Shown in pieces: positions 1 to 8,088 of a stretch of DNA of 36,201 nucleotides. Each line of letters opens with the position of its first letter. Position 1 is the stretch's first letter. The stretch spans positions 1 to 36,201 of the forward strand of contig JAMCXO010000010.1 in assembly GCA_023473545.1 (NCBI GenBank), given 5' to 3'. The stretch is from JAMCTM01 sp023473545 (GTDB lineage: Bacteria > Patescibacteriota > Microgenomatia > Levybacterales > UBA12049). The notes below the pieces were generated by a model. That model made no database searches. It was not told where the DNA came from and saw nothing but the letters and a program-made list of their open reading frames with translations. Position numbers and translations under genes: made by a program.

Positions 1-25
1 ATTGTTTACCCGGTTTTGGTTTCAT
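1..25 (-). CDS. 5' end of a leftward protein-coding gene (partial)
   Basis: Eight codons read leftward from an ATG at 25-23 (MKPKPGKQ) before the window ends. The start is supported by a near-perfect Shine-Dalgarno, GGAGGAGGTGA on the minus strand (about 30-40), four to five bases upstream of the ATG. That is the strongest ribosome-binding site in the window, where most genes lack one. The basic, Pro/Lys-rich start cannot be assigned to a family. Confidence 0.55.
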
Positions 26-312
26 AAAATCACCTCCTCCCCGGGCAGAAGCATCAATCAGATTGGGTAACAATTATTCGTGAGGCAACGATATATCTTA
101 CAGTAACATTTTTAATGAGGCAATTCGGGGCCTTTTAATTCGAAGCGATTAAGCGTATACTAAGTCTTGTTTTGAATTATAATGGCTCAATTTTTGTCTA
201 AGCTTAATTATATTAGTCTAAGTCCGTTTGGATTGCCGCAGGGCTGAATTTGAATATTTTTTTTAAAATTGTTTTGAAAAAAAAGAATTGAAAAATTGTA
301 TTGTGAAACACT
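26..312. other. Divergent intergenic region
   Basis: AT-rich gap between the leftward partial gene and the RNase H gene. It holds the Shine-Dalgarno of the leftward gene at its left edge and a probable promoter for the rightward gene at its right edge. A heptamer GTCTAAG occurs twice (about 196-202 and 221-227). A 21-codon ATG frame at 182 is probably not a gene. No RNA gene was seen. Confidence 0.4.
274..304 (+). promoter_or_regulatory. Probable promoter of the RNase H gene
   Basis: TTGAAA at 274-279 and TATTGT at 299-304 are separated by 19 nt, which is slightly long. The -10 box ends 8 nt before the ATG at 313, giving a leaderless or nearly leaderless transcript, as for several other genes here. 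Confidence 0.35.
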
Positions 313-729
313 ATGATTAACATTTATACGGATGGGGGCTCAAGGGGCAATCCCGGCCCCTCTGCAATCGGAGTTTTTATAAAAGACGGAGAAGGAAATA
401 TTCTTTTTGCGAAAGGAAAAAGCATCGGGAATGCCACGAACAACATTGCCGAGTACAGGGCTTTGCTGGAATCCCTTGATTGGGTTTTGGAACATAGGGA
501 TTTTCTGTCAGGAAAAGAGCCAATAAATTTTTACACAGATTCAAAGCTTATGCACTCCCAAATTATTGGTGCCTACCGGGTTAAAAATGATGCCTTGAAA
601 AAACTTCTGGCCGATTTAAAAGGCAAGGAAGAAAAGATAGGGCTTTCCGTTAGGTATTTTCATATAGGCAGGGAAAACAATAAAGACGCGGATCGGCTTG
701 TCAACGCGGCGCTGGACAATCGCTGGTAA
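313..729 (+). CDS. rnhA: Ribonuclease HI family protein
   Basis: RNase H-fold nuclease that hydrolyses the RNA strand of RNA-DNA hybrids (R-loops, Okazaki primers). At 138 aa it is a complete single domain. It opens with YTDGGSRGNPG, whose Asp7 is the first catalytic carboxylate; Glu47 (NIAEYRAL), Asp76 (YTDSKL) and Asp127 (NNKDADRLVN) complete the D-E-D-D set, and His117 lies where the catalytic-loop His is expected. It has the compact form without the basic handle of E. coli RNase HI, as in many short bacterial RnhA-like proteins. A DUF4012 gene follows 41 bp downstream on the same strand. Family assignment is firm; orthology to cellular RNase HI rather than an RnhA-like paralogue is an inference. 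Confidence 0.9.
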   Translation: MINIYTDGGSRGNPGPSAIGVFIKDGEGNILFAKGKSIGNATNNIAEYRALLESLDWVLEHRDFLSGKEPINFYTDSKLMHSQIIGAYRVKNDALKKLLADLKGKEEKIGLSVRYFHIGRENNKDADRLVNAALDNRW

Positions 730-770
730 CCCTTCTAAAATATAGTTAAAGATTAACCTCTTGGAAGCTT

Positions 771-3530
771 ATGAAAAAACCCCCGCAGTACCAGACATCA
801 AGGGAGGGCGCGATTCTTGTTTTTGACAAGAAGGGAAGTCTTGGCAATGTCCTGGCCTTATCTTTTGGAGAAAGAAGGGTTTTGCTAAGCGGAAAAGACC
901 TCACGGAGGCAGGCCATAAGGATAAAATTCTTTTTATTCCCCTTAAAAAGGGAGGGATACCTGTAATTCCCGATTATCAATATCAAGCTATGGTGGTTGT
1001 TTATAACGGAGAAGAAGACGTTAAAGAGTATATATACGAATTTGTCAAAAAAGCCGATAGGGAAAAAATCAGATTGGCGCTGATTACAAACCTTGCCCAT
1101 GTCAAAACCCTGCCCCTTGAGAAAATAATAGATTCCTATAAAGGGGTTTATGCGGTGATACTTGGTGAGATTTTTGCCAAAGGAGAGCTTTGGGACACCG
1201 AAAGTCCTACCGGCTCTATTTTATATCAGGCGTCTTTTTTGTCCGGCCTAAAAATACCGGGCATGGGTATGGCCAAGGCCTATCCGGTTTTTTTGGAGGA
1301 CGTTTTGCGGGGGATAGAAAAGGTTTTGTTTGCCGAGATTCTTTCTTCCCGTGTTTATTTTCTTTTTCCAAGGCATCCGATAACCCTTTTGTCTTTCTCA
1401 AGGATTATAAAAAAAATTAATCCCCTTATTAAAGCAGATTTTACCAGGGACGAAAATGAGGGAGGCGTAGCGCAAAAAGAATATGACATACCCAAAGAAG
1501 GGGAATATTTACTTGGGCAAGGGTATCGTCTTGAAGAAAAAATTAGAGAATCCGGCTTATTAAACGAAAAACACGAACCCGGAAGAACCTATTTGTTTAA
1601 AAACGCCAAGACAGGCGCGGTGAGCCAGGGCGTAGGTAAAAAAAAGAAGAATAGGCATTATTACGGCGTTTTGCTTTCTGTTTTATTTCTTGTCCTGCTT
1701 CCGATTTTGGTCACCTTTTTTTCCCTTGCTGCCGGATGGTATACGCTCCTGGGCAGCAAAAAAGCGATTGAAAAAGGAAGTTTGGCTGGGGCTTTAGCAA
1801 ATGCCGATTTATCCCGCAACGCTTTTTCTCTAGGCAGGAGCTCTTTGGTGCCCTTGAGGTGGGAAATGTCTTTGCTGGGCTTGGACAGGCAGGCTTCGGG
1901 GATAAATAAAATTATAGCTTACGGAGAAGAGGGCTCCTCTCTTATTAGGGAGCTAATAGTATCTTTCTCGCAGACAAGGGCTGTTTTTGAAGGAAATGAC
2001 CCTAATTATCAAAAGGATTTTGCCGACGCGGGCAACAAGATTAAGGAGGCAATGCTTATTCTTGAGGATTTAAAGGCAGGCGGGGCTTTTTCTTCGAACA
2101 AATTATTCGCGTCAATCCTTAAGCCGGGTAGCCTTGCCGATGTCTTGGGGGGCTTGAGTAACGATCATAAAATGTTTGGTCTGGCAGGGGGAATAGCAGA
2201 TAACGCCCCGGAGTTATTTGGAATCACCCGGAAAAAAACATACCTGGTTTTATTTCAGAATAACATGGAGCTTCGGCCGGGAGGAGGATTTATCGGATCC
2301 TATGGTCTTTTGAGTTTTGATAAAGGTAAGATAACCTCCTTTTCCATCCATGATGTATATGGCGCGGATGGACAGCTTAAAGGCCGGGTTGAGCCGCCTT
2401 ATCCAATTCGGCGCTACCTGTCAAATCCTAACTGGTATTTACGGGATAGTAATTTTGACGTGGATTTTCCCAGAGACGCCTCTTCCTCTGCCTTCTTTTT
2501 AAATCAGGAAACAGGAGAAATTGCCGACGGCGTAATTGCCGTTGACGTTTCTTTTATAAAAAACCTTCTTAGGGCAACCGGTTCTGTCTATGTTCCCGAT
2601 TACAACCAGAATGTTACCCCGAACAATGTTTATTTATTAACAGAGGAGCATTCCGAAAAAAACTTTTTTCCCGGCTCAACCCAAAAAAAGGACTTTTTGA
2701 GATCGCTTTTAACAGCAATTGAGGCAAGATTTAACAGCGGTAAGGTTTCTTACATTGCTCTTTTTAAGGCCATAAACGATTCCATTAACCAGAAGCATCT
2801 GCTTTTCGCCTTTTCCAATAAGAATTTGCAGAATATTTTTACCGCCAACGGGGCATCTTCGTCCCTGTGGGACAGCAGAAAGCCAGACAGCGCAACCTTT
2901 AATGACTTTATTGGCGTTAACGAGGCAAATTTAGGAGCAAATAAAGCAAACTATTTCTTGAAAAGAAAAATAACAGAAAACGTTTCCGTAGACGCCAGCG
3001 GCAGGGCGGATGGTTCGGTTACTGTTAATTACGCAAATGAATCTTCAGCCTGGCCCGGCGGAGACTACAAAGCATATCTGCGTTTTATTATTCCTTTTAA
3101 CAGCATTGTGAATGGGATAACCATAGACCAGCAAAAACAAAGGATAGTGCCTGCTGTAACCAACCCGGATATTTATGGGGCAAAAAATTTTATTCCTCCG
3201 AAAGGTTTGGAGGCTGATGTCTATAATGAGGACGGAAAAAGCATTGTCGGATTTTTGATAAATGTTGATCCAAATAAGACCAAAACCGTAACGCTTTCCT
3301 ATTCTTCTTTGCAAAGAATAGCTCTTGACAGCGGATTTTTTACCTACGATTTACAGGTGTTTAAGCAGCCGGGCACAGGCAGCGACCCGTTTGCCTTAAC
3401 AATATCGTACCCGCCAGGCTTTAGGGTGTTTAGTTCAAATCATAAATTAAGGAGCTTTAAAAATTCAGTAAGCATCCTAAGCAGGTTGAATATGGACAAA
3501 GATTATCGTGTTGAGTTTGCCAGAAAGTAG
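771..3530 (+). CDS. DUF4012 family membrane protein with an extra N-terminal domain
   Basis: A 919-aa envelope protein with one clear membrane segment at about residues 297-322, preceded by a Lys-rich stretch. The large C-terminal part carries the DUF4012 hallmark near residues 488-515 (YLVLFQNNMELRPGGGFIGSYG), followed by a long, probably extracytoplasmic region. DUF4012 is common in CPR, Chloroflexi and Actinobacteria; its biochemical role is unknown and it is often near cell-surface polysaccharide genes. The cytoplasmic N-terminus (about 1-285) is not part of DUF4012. Its pattern (VILGEIFAKG, AKAYPVFLEDVLRGIEKVL) recalls a degenerate extended SDR/epimerase without a visible GxxGxxG or YxxxK. 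The start is supported by GGAAG upstream of the ATG. Confidence 0.85.
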   Translation: MKKPPQYQTSREGAILVFDKKGSLGNVLALSFGERRVLLSGKDLTEAGHKDKILFIPLKKGGIPVIPDYQYQAMVVVYNGEEDVKEYIYEFVKKADREKIRLALITNLAHVKTLPLEKIIDSYKGVYAVILGEIFAKGELWDTESPTGSILYQASFLSGLKIPGMGMAKAYPVFLEDVLRGIEKVLFAEILSSRVYFLFPRHPITLLSFSRIIKKINPLIKADFTRDENEGGVAQKEYDIPKEGEYLLGQGYRLEEKIRESGLLNEKHEPGRTYLFKNAKTGAVSQGVGKKKKNRHYYGVLLSVLFLVLLPILVTFFSLAAGWYTLLGSKKAIEKGSLAGALANADLSRNAFSLGRSSLVPLRWEMSLLGLDRQASGINKIIAYGEEGSSLIRELIVSFSQTRAVFEGNDPNYQKDFADAGNKIKEAMLILEDLKAGGAFSSNKLFASILKPGSLADVLGGLSNDHKMFGLAGGIADNAPELFGITRKKTYLVLFQNNMELRPGGGFIGSYGLLSFDKGKITSFSIHDVYGADGQLKGRVEPPYPIRRYLSNPNWYLRDSNFDVDFPRDASSSAFFLNQETGEIADGVIAVDVSFIKNLLRATGSVYVPDYNQNVTPNNVYLLTEEHSEKNFFPGSTQKKDFLRSLLTAIEARFNSGKVSYIALFKAINDSINQKHLLFAFSNKNLQNIFTANGASSSLWDSRKPDSATFNDFIGVNEANLGANKANYFLKRKITENVSVDASGRADGSVTVNYANESSAWPGGDYKAYLRFIIPFNSIVNGITIDQQKQRIVPAVTNPDIYGAKNFIPPKGLEADVYNEDGKSIVGFLINVDPNKTKTVTLSYSSLQRIALDSGFFTYDLQVFKQPGTGSDPFALTISYPPGFRVFSSNHKLRSFKNSVSILSRLNMDKDYRVEFARK

Positions 3531-3579
3531 GTTTGACGCCTTGATCCACGTAGTCAGGTAAAGAGAAAATGAACGAGTC

Positions 3580-4125
3580 TCAGGCTGGATGAATCTGCTC
3601 TCCTAAAAACAATAGGGGCAACCTTCTTGCTATGTGATCCTGACATGCCCTGCTTAACTGAGGCAGTCCTGCCTTAAATACCACATCGTATTCTATATCA
3701 TCATTTCTCGGCGGATATGGCGGCCTATTGGCGTGGGGTATTTCTATTAGCACCAGCCCTCCTGTTCCTTCCGAGGCGTGTTTGGCCCTGCTGTTTCCGC
3801 CGACCCTTAGCGCGGTTTCCACGTCGCCCGCAACAGGAAGCTCGTATCCTCCTCTCAGGGATGAAATAGGCTTATTGGTTAAAAAGGCTATTGCTAATTC
3901 CGCGCTAAAAATAACCCTGTAGGAAGCATTAGGCAGAACAGGATATTCTTTTCCCGTAATTCCCGTTTTCCATCTTCTAAAATCGCCCGCCAGCTGTTCT
4001 TTTATAAAAGGCGGTAAAGTTTCCTCCGCGGAGATTTCCCGGCGAAGTATTGAGTACTGAGGGTTTGGCAAAACAGAAAAAGCCCTGCCGTAATCTATCC
4101 TTCTTGCTGTCTCCTTTTCAGCCAT
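3580..4125 (-). CDS. Hypothetical protein
   Basis: A 181-aa soluble protein convergent with the DUF4012 gene and divergent from the winged-helix gene. I recognise no family. It has no membrane segment or signal peptide; it is rich in Arg and Pro and ends in LGEQIHPA. On the minus strand a TATACT box lies about 7 nt upstream of the ATG, consistent with a leaderless transcript. Coding is supported by an uninterrupted ORF with no overlap with neighbours. Function unknown. Confidence 0.6.
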   Translation of the reverse strand: MAEKETARRIDYGRAFSVLPNPQYSILRREISAEETLPPFIKEQLAGDFRRWKTGITGKEYPVLPNASYRVIFSAELAIAFLTNKPISSLRGGYELPVAGDVETALRVGGNSRAKHASEGTGGLVLIEIPHANRPPYPPRNDDIEYDVVFKAGLPQLSRACQDHIARRLPLLFLGEQIHPA

Positions 4126-4218
4126 TTATTTAGTATAAAAATCAATTTAATTTTTTACTTGACTCTATGGCAACAATTGCCTGACAGGATTCTGACTCGC
4201 ACGACACTTGCGCGGCAT

Positions 4219-5535
4219 ATGCATAAAACAGTAAAATACGTTGTTATGCCGGAAGCGATTGAGAGTTATTATCCGCTTGATTTCAGAAAAGAAGACGCAA
4301 TTGCCCTGGGAGATCATTTAAGGCATCGTCATTCGATTGTTTTGGTTGGCATGAAAAGGGTGGGGATTAGTAATTTTCTGCGTTTTTTTCTTAACCATAA
4401 GGATATTGTCAAAACGTATCTTGATAAAACCCAAAAACATTTGTTTATACCCGTTGACCTCAATGATTTAATCGAGAAAGAAATGTTTCCCTTTTGGGCA
4501 TTGGTTCTTAAGCGGATTGCCGACGCGGCAGAGAGAGAACCGGCGGGCGGAATCAGGGATTATATAGAGTCGTTATTCCTCGACAGCATTCAAACTAAGG
4601 ATTTATTTTTTACCATAGATAATGTCCGAAAAAGCTTAGTTAAAATGGTAGAGTCGAATATCCTGCCCACTATCTTTTTTGTTAGATTTGATCGGACAAA
4701 AGACATGGCTACGCCTGAATTTTTTGCCAATCTGCAGGGATTAAAAGACGCAACCGGTCGGAAGCTGGCTTATGTTTTTACCAGTTTTAGAAGCTTGGAC
4801 ACCTTGGCGCCGAAGGTTTTTACCAAGGCTTCTCTTTCACTGTTTTCCAAAGATTTATACGTTAAACCGGCGGCGGAGAAAGACACGGGAGTAATCTATA
4901 AAACCTATAAAAATAAATATGGGCTTAAGCTGTCCGGGAAAACAGAGGACAATCTTTTTGATTTGGTTGACGGCTACGTGCAATATCTGCAGTTGGCCTT
5001 GATTTTTTTTCATGAAACAAAAAAAGATATAGTCGGCAGAAAAGAGCTGTTTCGTTTTTTAGCTGCCGATGAGAGAATCGCCTTGCAGTCGGAAGAACTA
5101 TGGGATAGCCTTGAGGATTTTGAGCGTGAGATTTTGTTAAAGGCTGTCCAGGGCAAAAAGCCAACGGCAGAGGAAAAAGAAAAGGCTAAGTACCTTTGGG
5201 ATACAGGCTTCGTTCATGAAGGAGAAATCCTGAAATTGTTTAGTCCTTTGTTTGACTATTATGTGCGGGGATTGGGAAAGAAAAATCAGAACCATGTGAT
5301 TGACTTTACCAAAAAGGAAAACGCCCTGTTTAATTATCTTATGGAAAATAAGGAGCGAATCTGCGAAAGAGAAAATATCATAAATGCTGTTTGGCCGGAA
5401 GAAGAGGCGCTGGGCGTATCGGATTGGGCAATAGATAGATTGGTGGCCAGGGTGAGAAGTAAGCTAAGGCTTCAGAAAAGCGAATATAAGATCCAAACGG
5501 TAAAAACAAGAGGATATAAATTACTCGGTAATTAA
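4219..5535 (+). CDS. P-loop-like ATPase fused to an OmpR-type winged helix
   Basis: About 438 aa from the ATG at 4219; an upstream TTG at 4159 would add 20 residues without clear support. The C-terminal ~80 residues form an OmpR/PhoB-type winged helix (FTKKENALFNYL, NIINAVWPEEE, AIDRLVARVRSKL, IQTVKTRGYKLL), so the protein probably binds DNA. The N-terminal ~300 residues resemble a STAND/AAA-like module: SIVLVGMKRVGISNF sits where a Walker A should be, and IFFVRFDR where a Walker B would be. The Walker A lacks the catalytic Lys (Ile in its place), so nucleotide hydrolysis is doubtful. There is no receiver domain, so this is not a classical two-component regulator. It may be a stand-alone sensor-regulator; its targets are unknown. 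Confidence 0.7.
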   Translation: MHKTVKYVVMPEAIESYYPLDFRKEDAIALGDHLRHRHSIVLVGMKRVGISNFLRFFLNHKDIVKTYLDKTQKHLFIPVDLNDLIEKEMFPFWALVLKRIADAAEREPAGGIRDYIESLFLDSIQTKDLFFTIDNVRKSLVKMVESNILPTIFFVRFDRTKDMATPEFFANLQGLKDATGRKLAYVFTSFRSLDTLAPKVFTKASLSLFSKDLYVKPAAEKDTGVIYKTYKNKYGLKLSGKTEDNLFDLVDGYVQYLQLALIFFHETKKDIVGRKELFRFLAADERIALQSEELWDSLEDFEREILLKAVQGKKPTAEEKEKAKYLWDTGFVHEGEILKLFSPLFDYYVRGLGKKNQNHVIDFTKKENALFNYLMENKERICERENIINAVWPEEEALGVSDWAIDRLVARVRSKLRLQKSEYKIQTVKTRGYKLLGN

Positions 5536-5562
5536 TCGGTTATTTCTCGGGAATTAATTTTA

Positions 5563-5591
5563 TTGTCTATAGATAGCTTCTGTGCTAAAAT
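5563..5591 (+). promoter_or_regulatory. valS promoter (leaderless)
   Basis: TTGTCT (5563-5568), a 17-nt spacer and TAAAAT (5586-5591), with an extended -10 TGC immediately upstream. Transcription would start at or next to the GTG at 5598, predicting a leaderless mRNA. Confidence 0.6.
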
Positions 5592-5597
5592 TTACAC

Positions 5598-7517
5598 GTG
5601 GATAAGGTCTATAACCATAAAGAAGTTGAGGAAAAAATATATAAAGGATGGGAAAAAAGCGGATATTTTAAGCCGGAGACAAACCTCAAAGGAGAACCGT
5701 ACTGCATAATTCTGCCTCCTCCTAACGCCAACGCGCCGCTTCATTTTGGACACGCAATGTACACAATTGAGGATATTCTTGTTCGTTATCACCGGATGAA
5801 GGGGGATAGGGTACTGTGGCTGCCCGGAGCGGATCATGCCGGATTTGAAACCCAGTTTGTTTTTGAGAAAAAACTGGCTAAAGAGGGGAAGTCGCGTTTT
5901 GATTTTGATCGGGAGACATCGTATAGAATGATTTGGGAATATGTTCAGGAAAACAGAAAGGGGATGGAAAATCAACTTCGGCGCTTAGGTTTCTCCTTGG
6001 ACTGGAGCAGAAAAAAATTTACCCTGGATAAGGATATCGTAAAGATTGTTTATAAAACGTTTAAGAGGCTTTATGATGAAGGTTACATTTATCGGGGAGA
6101 CAGGCTTGTTAATTACTGCACGCGTTGCGGGACCTCTTTTTCTGACCTTGAAATTAATCATAAAGAGCAAAGAGACCCCCTTTATTATTTAAGATACGGG
6201 CCTTTTGTTTTGGCAACAGTTAGGCCCGAAACAAAATTTGGCGATACGGCTGTTGCCGTAAATCCGAAAGATAAAAGGTATGCAAAATGGGTTGGAAAAG
6301 AAATTGAGGTTAAAGGACTGCTTGGGACATTCAAAATGAAGGTAATTGCGGATGGGCTGATAGATCCTTTGTTTGGAACAGGCGTTGCCAAGGTTACGCC
6401 TGCCCACGATGTGAAAGATTTTGAGATAGGCAGAAGGCATAATTTGGAACTTATTCAAGTAATCGGATTCGACGGAAAACTCAACGAAAAAGCAGGAAGG
6501 TATAAAGGATTATATGTTAAAGAAGCCAGAAAAAAAGTTGCACAGGATATGCAAGAGATGGGACTGGTTGAGAAAATTGACGAGAATTATACCCATGTAA
6601 TTGAAGCCTGTTATAAATGTGGAACAACAATTGAGCCCATGCTTTTGCCGCAGTGGTTTATCAAAATGGAGGAGTTGGCGAAACCGGCGATCGCGGCTGC
6701 TAAAGAGGGCAAAATAAAAATTGATCCTAAACGGTTTGAAAAAGTTTATTTTGATTTTTTGGAGAACATCAGGGATTGGAATATATCACGGCAGATTGTT
6801 TGGGGCATAAGAATTCCGGCATGGCAGTGTTTTGAATGCGGAAAGTGGACAGTAACAGAAGGCGTGCGGCCAAAGACTTGCCCTGAGTGTCGCTCCGGGA
6901 ATATTCATCAAGACAGCGATACGTTTGATACTTGGTTTTCGTCAGCCCAGTGGCCATATGCCGCACTGAAGACGGCTAAACCCGGTGATTTTGAAAAATT
7001 CTATCCAACATCAGTTATGGAAACCGGCTATGACATCTTACGGTGGTGGGTTGCCAGAATGGCAATGATTGGGATATATGAAACAGGGAAAGTCCCCTTT
7101 AAAAATATAGTTTTGCACGGTTTGGTAAATGATCCCTACGGCAAAAAAATGAGCAAAAGCAAAGGTAACGTGGTTAATCCAATGGATCTAATTGATCAAT
7201 ACGGAGCGGACAGCGTTCGCTTTGCGCTTATATATGGCAACGCAACAGGCAATGATCAGTCTTTGTCTTATCCAAAGCTTGAGGCAGGGAGAAGGTTTAC
7301 AAATAAGATTTGGAATATAGCGCGGTTTATAAAGATGAATCAGGAATCAGATAGTTATTTAACAATTGAGGAGTTAAAAAATCTTGCTCAACACGAAAGC
7401 GATAAGCTAATGATTAAAAAAGTACAGGAGCTGACAAAAAAAGTTACCCAAAATATAGACCGTTACCAGTTCAACCTTGCCGCAGAGGCCATATATGAAT
7501 TTGTCTGGCTTCTTTAA
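5598..7517 (+). CDS. valS: Valyl-tRNA synthetase, interrupted
   Basis: Class I aminoacyl-tRNA synthetase that charges tRNA-Val. The first 639 codons hold nearly the whole enzyme: HIGH motif as HFGH (about residues 49-52, after PPPNANAPL), the CP1 editing domain (about 170-300), zinc-knuckle Cys pairs (CTRCG, CYKCG, CFECG...CPEC), the WWVARM segment and KMSKS at about 516-520. The frame stops at TAA 7515-7517 inside the anticodon-binding domain, just after YEFVW, where a helix normally continues. A second in-frame TAA lies at 7530-7532, after which recognisable ValRS sequence resumes in the same frame to 7697. The intact protein would be about 699 aa, the short form without the C-terminal coiled-coil arm. 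Start GTG follows a leaderless promoter. As the only valS seen, it would be expected to be essential, so sequencing error, a split gene or readthrough must be considered. Confidence 0.9.
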   Translation: MDKVYNHKEVEEKIYKGWEKSGYFKPETNLKGEPYCIILPPPNANAPLHFGHAMYTIEDILVRYHRMKGDRVLWLPGADHAGFETQFVFEKKLAKEGKSRFDFDRETSYRMIWEYVQENRKGMENQLRRLGFSLDWSRKKFTLDKDIVKIVYKTFKRLYDEGYIYRGDRLVNYCTRCGTSFSDLEINHKEQRDPLYYLRYGPFVLATVRPETKFGDTAVAVNPKDKRYAKWVGKEIEVKGLLGTFKMKVIADGLIDPLFGTGVAKVTPAHDVKDFEIGRRHNLELIQVIGFDGKLNEKAGRYKGLYVKEARKKVAQDMQEMGLVEKIDENYTHVIEACYKCGTTIEPMLLPQWFIKMEELAKPAIAAAKEGKIKIDPKRFEKVYFDFLENIRDWNISRQIVWGIRIPAWQCFECGKWTVTEGVRPKTCPECRSGNIHQDSDTFDTWFSSAQWPYAALKTAKPGDFEKFYPTSVMETGYDILRWWVARMAMIGIYETGKVPFKNIVLHGLVNDPYGKKMSKSKGNVVNPMDLIDQYGADSVRFALIYGNATGNDQSLSYPKLEAGRRFTNKIWNIARFIKMNQESDSYLTIEELKNLAQHESDKLMIKKVQELTKKVTQNIDRYQFNLAAEAIYEFVWLL

Positions 7518-7697
7518 CATATAATCCTTTAAGAAGACGTTAAAAACAGAATGGATAAAAATTCATTCTTGATTCTTAATTCTTTATTTATAATTCTTCT
7601 TAAGCTCTTGCATCCTTTTATGCCTTTTGTAACAGAGGAGATTTATCAAAGACTCGGCGGAGGGGATTCAATAATGATTAGTAGATGGCCGCGTTGA
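7518..7697 (+). pseudogene. valS: Separated C-terminal part of ValRS
   Basis: In the same frame as valS, codons from 7533 read EDVKNRMDK, then KLLHPFMPFVTEEIYQRLGG and finally ISRWPR before a TGA at 7695-7697. LHPFMPFVTEE is a signature of the ValRS anticodon-binding domain. The distance from Trp637 to this Glu equals that expected in an intact protein (eight residues), so the damage is local. Inserting one base soon after TGG (7506-7508) and removing one before GAAGAC would also open the frame. An ATG at 7551 could start a 48-residue product, but no Shine-Dalgarno is evident. Confidence 0.75.
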
Positions 7698-7701
7698 TTG
7701 T

Positions 7702-8088
7702 ATGAAAAGGCTGGTTTTCCATAAATTAACGAATATTTACCGATTTTTTACCGATTATCTAAAGAACCTGTCTTTAGCTAAGGTCTATGTTATTTTTGCT
7801 TCGGTTATGTTTACTGTAGCAATTCTTTTGGGTTTATTGATGGTCTATTTTAGCTTGGTTAAATTGCAGGCAGTTAAGGCTCAAAATAAAAAAATAGAAC
7901 AGCGGATTGTATTTTGGCAGAAAGCGGTTGCAAAATATAATAATTATAGAGACGGATATTTCGAACTGGCAGTTTTGGAGTACAGATTAAAAAATTTTGC
8001 CAAGTCAGAATATTATCTTCGGAAAGTCCTGTATCTTGATCCAGGGTTTACGGATGGATTAAAACTTAGGGAAATGCTCCGGCAATAG
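7702..8088 (+). CDS. Membrane-anchored protein with TPR-like tail
   Basis: A 128-aa protein with one strong membrane segment (about residues 28-53, VYVIFASVMFTVAILLGLLMVY), a short coiled-coil-prone stretch (KAQNKKIEQRIVFWQ) and a C-terminal TPR-like helix pair (YFELAVLEYRLKNFAKSEYYLRKVLYLDP). Such single-TPR anchors are frequent in CPR genomes and probably mediate protein contacts at the membrane; no function can be assigned. It starts 4 bp after the valS remnant and its 3' end overlaps the convergent HExxH gene by 23 bp. Confidence 0.65.
   Translation: MKRLVFHKLTNIYRFFTDYLKNLSLAKVYVIFASVMFTVAILLGLLMVYFSLVKLQAVKAQNKKIEQRIVFWQKAVAKYNNYRDGYFELAVLEYRLKNFAKSEYYLRKVLYLDPGFTDGLKLREMLRQ

Noticed and set aside
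182..247. 21-codon ORF starting at an ATG inside a TATAAT-like box
   Set aside because: Too short, no ribosome-binding site, and the sequence is not protein-like.
4159..4218. Upstream TTG start for the winged-helix gene
   Set aside because: The extra 20 residues have no ribosome-binding site, and the TTGACT there looks more like a -35 box. The ATG at 4219 fits better, although no good -10 box is visible.
7515..7532. Stop-codon reassignment (TAA read as an amino acid)
   Set aside because: Many intact genes here end at TAA at the expected length, for example RNase H, and TGA also ends genes such as ruvA and relE. The genetic code appears standard.
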